Below are positions 60,213 through 64,000 of a stretch of DNA of 64,000 nucleotides, in pieces. Origin of the DNA: Phialocephala subalpina (Eukaryota > Ascomycota > Leotiomycetes > Helotiales > Mollisiaceae). The position numbers and the translations under genes were made by a program. The notes under the pieces were generated by a model, which was not told where the DNA came from, did no database searches, and worked only from the letters and a program-made list of their open reading frames with translations. Position 1 is the stretch's first letter. The number at the start of each line of letters is the position of its first letter. Location of the stretch: the NCBI GenBank assembly GCA_900073065.1, contig FJOG01000014.1, positions 1,166,803 to 1,230,802 on the forward strand. The letters run 5' to 3'.

Positions 60213-62634
60213 TCATCGCCGTCTTTGCGTAATGACAGATCGAGCACGATTCAGAGGAGCAGCTTCGTAACTTTGTGGTCCCGAAATAGATCCTTCACGG
60301 ATTGTCTTCCTTCGTTTCAAATCAACATCTGGGCCTCGGCTCGAAGGTCTTCCGTCATCATCATCATCTCGTCCACGCTTGTTGCTCGCCGGCGCGCCGT
60401 TCATCACGGGTTGCTGACTTGGGTAGCCATTGGGGATCGAGTTTCCCATCTCTGACTGTGGTGCATAAACATCCCCATTATTGCTGCCATTCGCGGTTCC
60501 ACGCTCACTGCTCATTACATTATACAGATTACTTGATGGTGGTGGCTGGACTCGCGGAGGGGTGTTGTAGCCTTGTTGCTGCGCATAGTATGGCTGTGGC
60601 GCAGAAGCTGTTCTGGGAGTGGCACGTCCTGACGCTGGATGGTTGGGAGAGCCGGTCATTTCCGGAGAGAGGTGAGGATGCTCTCCAGTTATTGAGCCTA
60701 CTGCTGGTCCATTGTTGTAGCTGTAGGACCCTCGATTGGCATCGTAGTTTGAAGGGTTGCCATGAGTGTACTCAGCCTCGTGCTCATGTTCGCCCTCGTC
60801 TTCGTGGCCATGACTGACCTGGCCTTGACTTTGGCTGTGGTGAATCATCCCATTCGCATCCTTTGGGTCATGGTGCTCGGCTTCAGATCCCGGTGCTCGT
60901 GTTGATGGGGGACCCATTTCGTTCTTGATGTACGAGCTGGGTTGCGAATACCGCGCCATACTCTGCTGGTCAGGTGTCGATTGCTGATACACGGGTTGTT
61001 GGGATGGTGGTGCAGAGTACATTTGCCGAGAGGTGTCATAGGGCTGCGGAGGCTGTTGATACTGCTGCATGCTTTGAATTGAGGTCCCAGGTGGGGTCGT
61101 CGCTGGAGTTGTAGGCATTGAGCGTGCGTTACTTAAACCCGTGTCTATAGACAGGGGATTTGTACCTTGAACGCTCCCCATGCCACCTTGCGTACCCCAT
61201 TGAAAACTTCCATCTGAGCTACCCATATTGCCGATGACGCTAGACGCGCTGGTTGGAGGTGTGGGGAAAGTGTGTGCTCGATCAATGCCAGGCCGTGGCG
61301 CACTTGGGTGAGGTGCGAGAGAATGCTGTGGACCGGGTAAATGTCCATTTATCGAACTGCTCATCGAGTGATGATGGTGTTGATGAAGAGAAGGAAGGCC
61401 AGGAGCTTGAGTGTTTCGCATCTGGTTTTGTTCTTGTTTCCTACGTTCTGCAGCCGCCATCACCGCATTCGTCCGTGTTTGGTTCGTGGGGTGATATAAG
61501 AGAGCGCCAATGTTATGGACAAATAGAGGATAGAGCAATTCCGTGATCTTTTCCTTGTTTGCAAAATCAAGAGCACGTTCGAATGGAATCCTGGATCACG
61601 GTCAGCCATTGTTACAGCTTCGATTCATTTCCCCTTGCTTACCAAACGCCTTTCAAATGCATGGGCCCAATCTTGACGACATGTCTCATTTTTTCACTCT
61701 TCAAGATACCGTCTCTTCGCCCTCGAGTCATCCCAGCAACGTTCAGAAGCTTTGTGCCATTGATCATGTGATTATCTGTAGCTCTATGTCAACGCGTTTC
61801 GAGTCAATTGAAACATCAGTACGTACCCTCACGTCGTGCAACACAAACGCCCTTCGCCTCGACTTGGAAGCACAAACTACCTTCGTCTTCCCAAAGAGTC
61901 GCAGTCACTCTTGGTTTCATTCCAGGTGGAGCAACTTGTCCAGTAGTGTCAAATCCTTGTTGAGCCCCAAATCCTTGCCCTGACATACCGGGCTGGCTGG
62001 CAGACATTGCTGGTAAAGGTAAAACATTTTGTTGTTGCCCCATTGAGCCAGGAACCTGGTGGCCCGCTGATTGAGGAGATGTCAGCCCATTTGCATAGCC
62101 GTATTGTTGTTGATATGGTGCTGGCGTAGGATTGTACTGCGCAGGCCCTGGTTGCAACAGTGGCGGCTGCTGGTGTTGAGGATAGTGTTGCATGTTGCCT
62201 GACGTGACTGTCTGTGGTGGTGGGGGTTGCCCATTTGACATGTGTGAAGCATAATACATGTCTTGAGGCCCGTGGTTCATGTTTGAGTACGATTCTTGGT
62301 TGTAAGAATATGCCGGTCCAGATGGAGGAGTGTTGTTGTACGAAGTCTGCGATAAGGATACTGGAAGCCCACTGTTGCTGGGAAGAGTCGGAGAAGGTGT
62401 CTTTGGTCCGTTGGAGGACGATGCAGTTGTGTAAGAAGAATGCGAGCTGCCGTTCAGAATGGACGAAGAGCCAAGTGATCCCAGTGATCCAACCCGGGGT
62501 GATGAGGTACCGGAAGAGTATGCCTGTTGCGGCGGTGGCAAAGGCAAGGAGGGCAGCCTATCATTCACATACAGCGGTCTTTGATTTGCGTGATGATTGT
62601 AAAACGGTACGTCAGAAGGTCCCCGGGTTTGCAC
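60213..62634 (-). CDS. stuA: APSES transcription factor StuA/Asm1 (5' end unresolved)
   Basis: Nuclear bHLH-like APSES factor controlling conidiation and hyphal differentiation. Visible exons are 61775/61776-bounded: 61827-62634 (may start further upstream), 61643-61775 and 60213-61590. Introns are 51 nt (GTACGT...CTACAG) and 52 nt (GTAAGC...ATCCAG), both inside the DNA-binding domain. The APSES domain runs from [20 protein letters not shown] through [60 protein letters not shown] and [15 protein letters not shown]. The tail is Gln/Pro/Ser-rich and carries the basic [10 protein letters not shown]...DLKRRKT nuclear-localisation region. The family-like start would be Met at 62280 ([12 protein letters not shown]), which places the start where Asm1 begins. 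However, protein-like sequence stays open upstream to an acceptor at 62635-62637 (ATCACAG), so a 5' exon probably adds more than 115 residues. No ATG occurs in that stretch. Confidence 0.93.
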
Positions 62635-64000
62635 CTGTGATATTGATGGGAGATCCAGCTTTTCGGTTTGAAAGATCAAGTCCGGAGCGGACAATGGATG
62701 ACAGACTCAGTAGAGAGCCGCGAGGAAATGGCAGAGACCTGAAGCGTCTCTGGTATCGTTTGCGCGAAGTGGGTAGATGGCAGATTGGGCAACGGCTTCG
62801 GTTGCAGAAACAAGTCGCTGAAAGTTTTGTTGCGTTTGACGAAACAATATTTTGGCATAAAAGTCCGTGGAATCGGGTTTGAAAATAATCAAGAACTTGC
62901 AAATGCTTTACAATGAGCGCGCAAGTGATGGGGTCGTTTATTGTTCGTGAGGGACAAAATGATGCATAAGCCACAAATGATTTCGTTAAAACTTCAAGAA
63001 CTCGAACAGCAGGACGTTTGGCTCGTAGAGGTCGTTAACAGGAGACTTAAGAATCGAGTCTATCAATCCAATTGAGATGCGATTGAAGCTCCACGACAGG
63101 ATCGTTGAAGGTTACGCGAACCTGCAGGTATGCTTGTGCTTAGTTATCGCTTCGAAAATATCTGATCCGTGCTTCGACATTCGAGGATGCGGAAGTTTCG
63201 TGGACGGTCGTTAAGATCGTGAGAAACGTCGACAGCGAGAGGACAAGACCCGGAAGGCGTGGAAGAGCTGAGTGAGGTATGGGATGAAGGCCGTTCGAGG
63301 AATTGAAGACGTTATGCCACCTCTAATGCAGGTACAACAGTCAGCGCTGCAGTAAATGTGAGGATTCAATGGGTGGCAGAGAGCGCAAGAGCAACAAGAG
63401 GGATGAGAAGTTCAGAGCACATACCTTTTTTCGAAATCCTAGACACAAAGAAAGTCGAGAGGCCGGGCAACGAACTGAGAGGAGGAGCAAGTCGGCGCGG
63501 AAGGAGGAGAGAGGTTGGTGTGGTGGTTGGAGTGGAGAGGAAAGAGAGTACCTAACAGTTCTAGGATAGCGTAAGTGGGAGCTAACCGAGGTCGCTAGTG
63601 GCACGCCTGGAGAACGAGCCCTTTCGTGTTTTGGTGGGCAGGGTGGATGCTGTGGGAGCCAGGCCTGTGGCGATAACAGCGAGAGGGTCGGAAAGGCTGT
63701 GCCGTGTACAGTATAATAGAGCACAACTGGAGGGTCGTAGTAGCCGCCTGATACTGCACAGAAAGACAGAATGCGCCGTGCACAGAGGGTACAGTGAAGT
63801 TAGTTAGAAGCACGCAAAGGAGGAAAGCTCTGCTGGGCTGGATTTTTTGGCTAGGTCTGTGTCGAGGGTCGATGTTTCTTGCACGCTTGCAAGGTTGAGC
63901 GTGGACTCCTTAGTGGCCTGCCGGACAGCAATCAGACTAGCTTAAAGTAGGCTGCTCGATCCCACTTGCCCCACGGCTTTCTATTCCCTGTTCGTAAACG
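62635..64000. other. Upstream region of stuA
   Basis: This part should contain the 5' exon(s), leader and promoter of stuA. Fungal stuA genes are known for long leaders with upstream ORFs, and several short ATG-started frames occur here on the minus strand. I could not fix the first exon. No other gene is seen up to the window end. Confidence 0.4.

Noticed and set aside
1..64000. CRISPR arrays, integrated phage or bacterial operons
   Set aside because: Introns, fungal gene families and spacing show eukaryotic nuclear DNA; no regularly spaced identical repeats with unique spacers occur.

Overview
The window looks like nuclear DNA of a filamentous ascomycete (Pezizomycotina; Leotiomycetes is plausible but is inference). 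The evidence is short 45-70 nt introns with GTAAGT/GTATGC donors and CTAAC-like branch sites, plus fungus-specific families: ApsA/Num1, class III chitin synthase, StuA/Asm1, Opy2 and a RasB-type Ras2. Seventeen protein genes could be modelled from the sequence, and three broken genes or gene relics were found. No rRNA, tRNA, intact transposon or CRISPR array was found. Exon borders were worked out by hand from splice motifs, reading frame and family conservation.

Layout. 1-5697 is gene-poor and holds a decayed NACHT/NLR-type gene (minus strand, about 2435-4150). 5698-9952 encodes an ApsA/Num1 cortical PH-domain protein. After a 3.8 kb gap come a HAD-type dehalogenase (13722-14747, minus) and a divergently transcribed multi-pass membrane protein (15077-17051). 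17052-25232 is gene-poor; it contains a 64-bp perfect tandem duplication and a broken Cys-rich small protein. Ras2 lies at 25233-26009. A decayed array of a ~75-bp/25-residue repeat lies at 27800-28330. The HOG-pathway anchor Opy2 is at 28967-30228 and class III chitin synthase at 33063-35917. A 2EXR-domain gene with one premature stop is at 37625-38245.

40474-55527 is the dense part: UBC12 (NEDD8-conjugating enzyme), ILV5, a serine racemase/hydroxyaspartate ammonia-lyase type PLP enzyme, a GRE2-like reductase, PRO2, CSN3, RFA1 and a dienelactone hydrolase. The right end holds a small predicted secreted protein (57117-58021) and the APSES regulator StuA (60213-62634, minus).

How the genes relate. 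Several act in hyphal growth and development: ApsA, Ras2, Opy2, chitin synthase and StuA. UBC12 and CSN3 act on opposite arms of the cullin neddylation cycle. ILV5 and PRO2 are amino-acid biosynthesis genes, and each carries a Gcn4/CPC1-type site 55-66 bp before its start codon. RFA1 has two MBF-type boxes (ACGCGT and ACGCGAAA) in the promoter it shares with the dienelactone hydrolase.

The most useful observations are these: a GC-AG intron in ILV5; three introns whose length is a multiple of three and which contain no stop, so simple ORF calling reads through them; the unnamed 25-residue repeat relic; and a 2EXR gene that is intact except for one TGG-to-TAG type stop.
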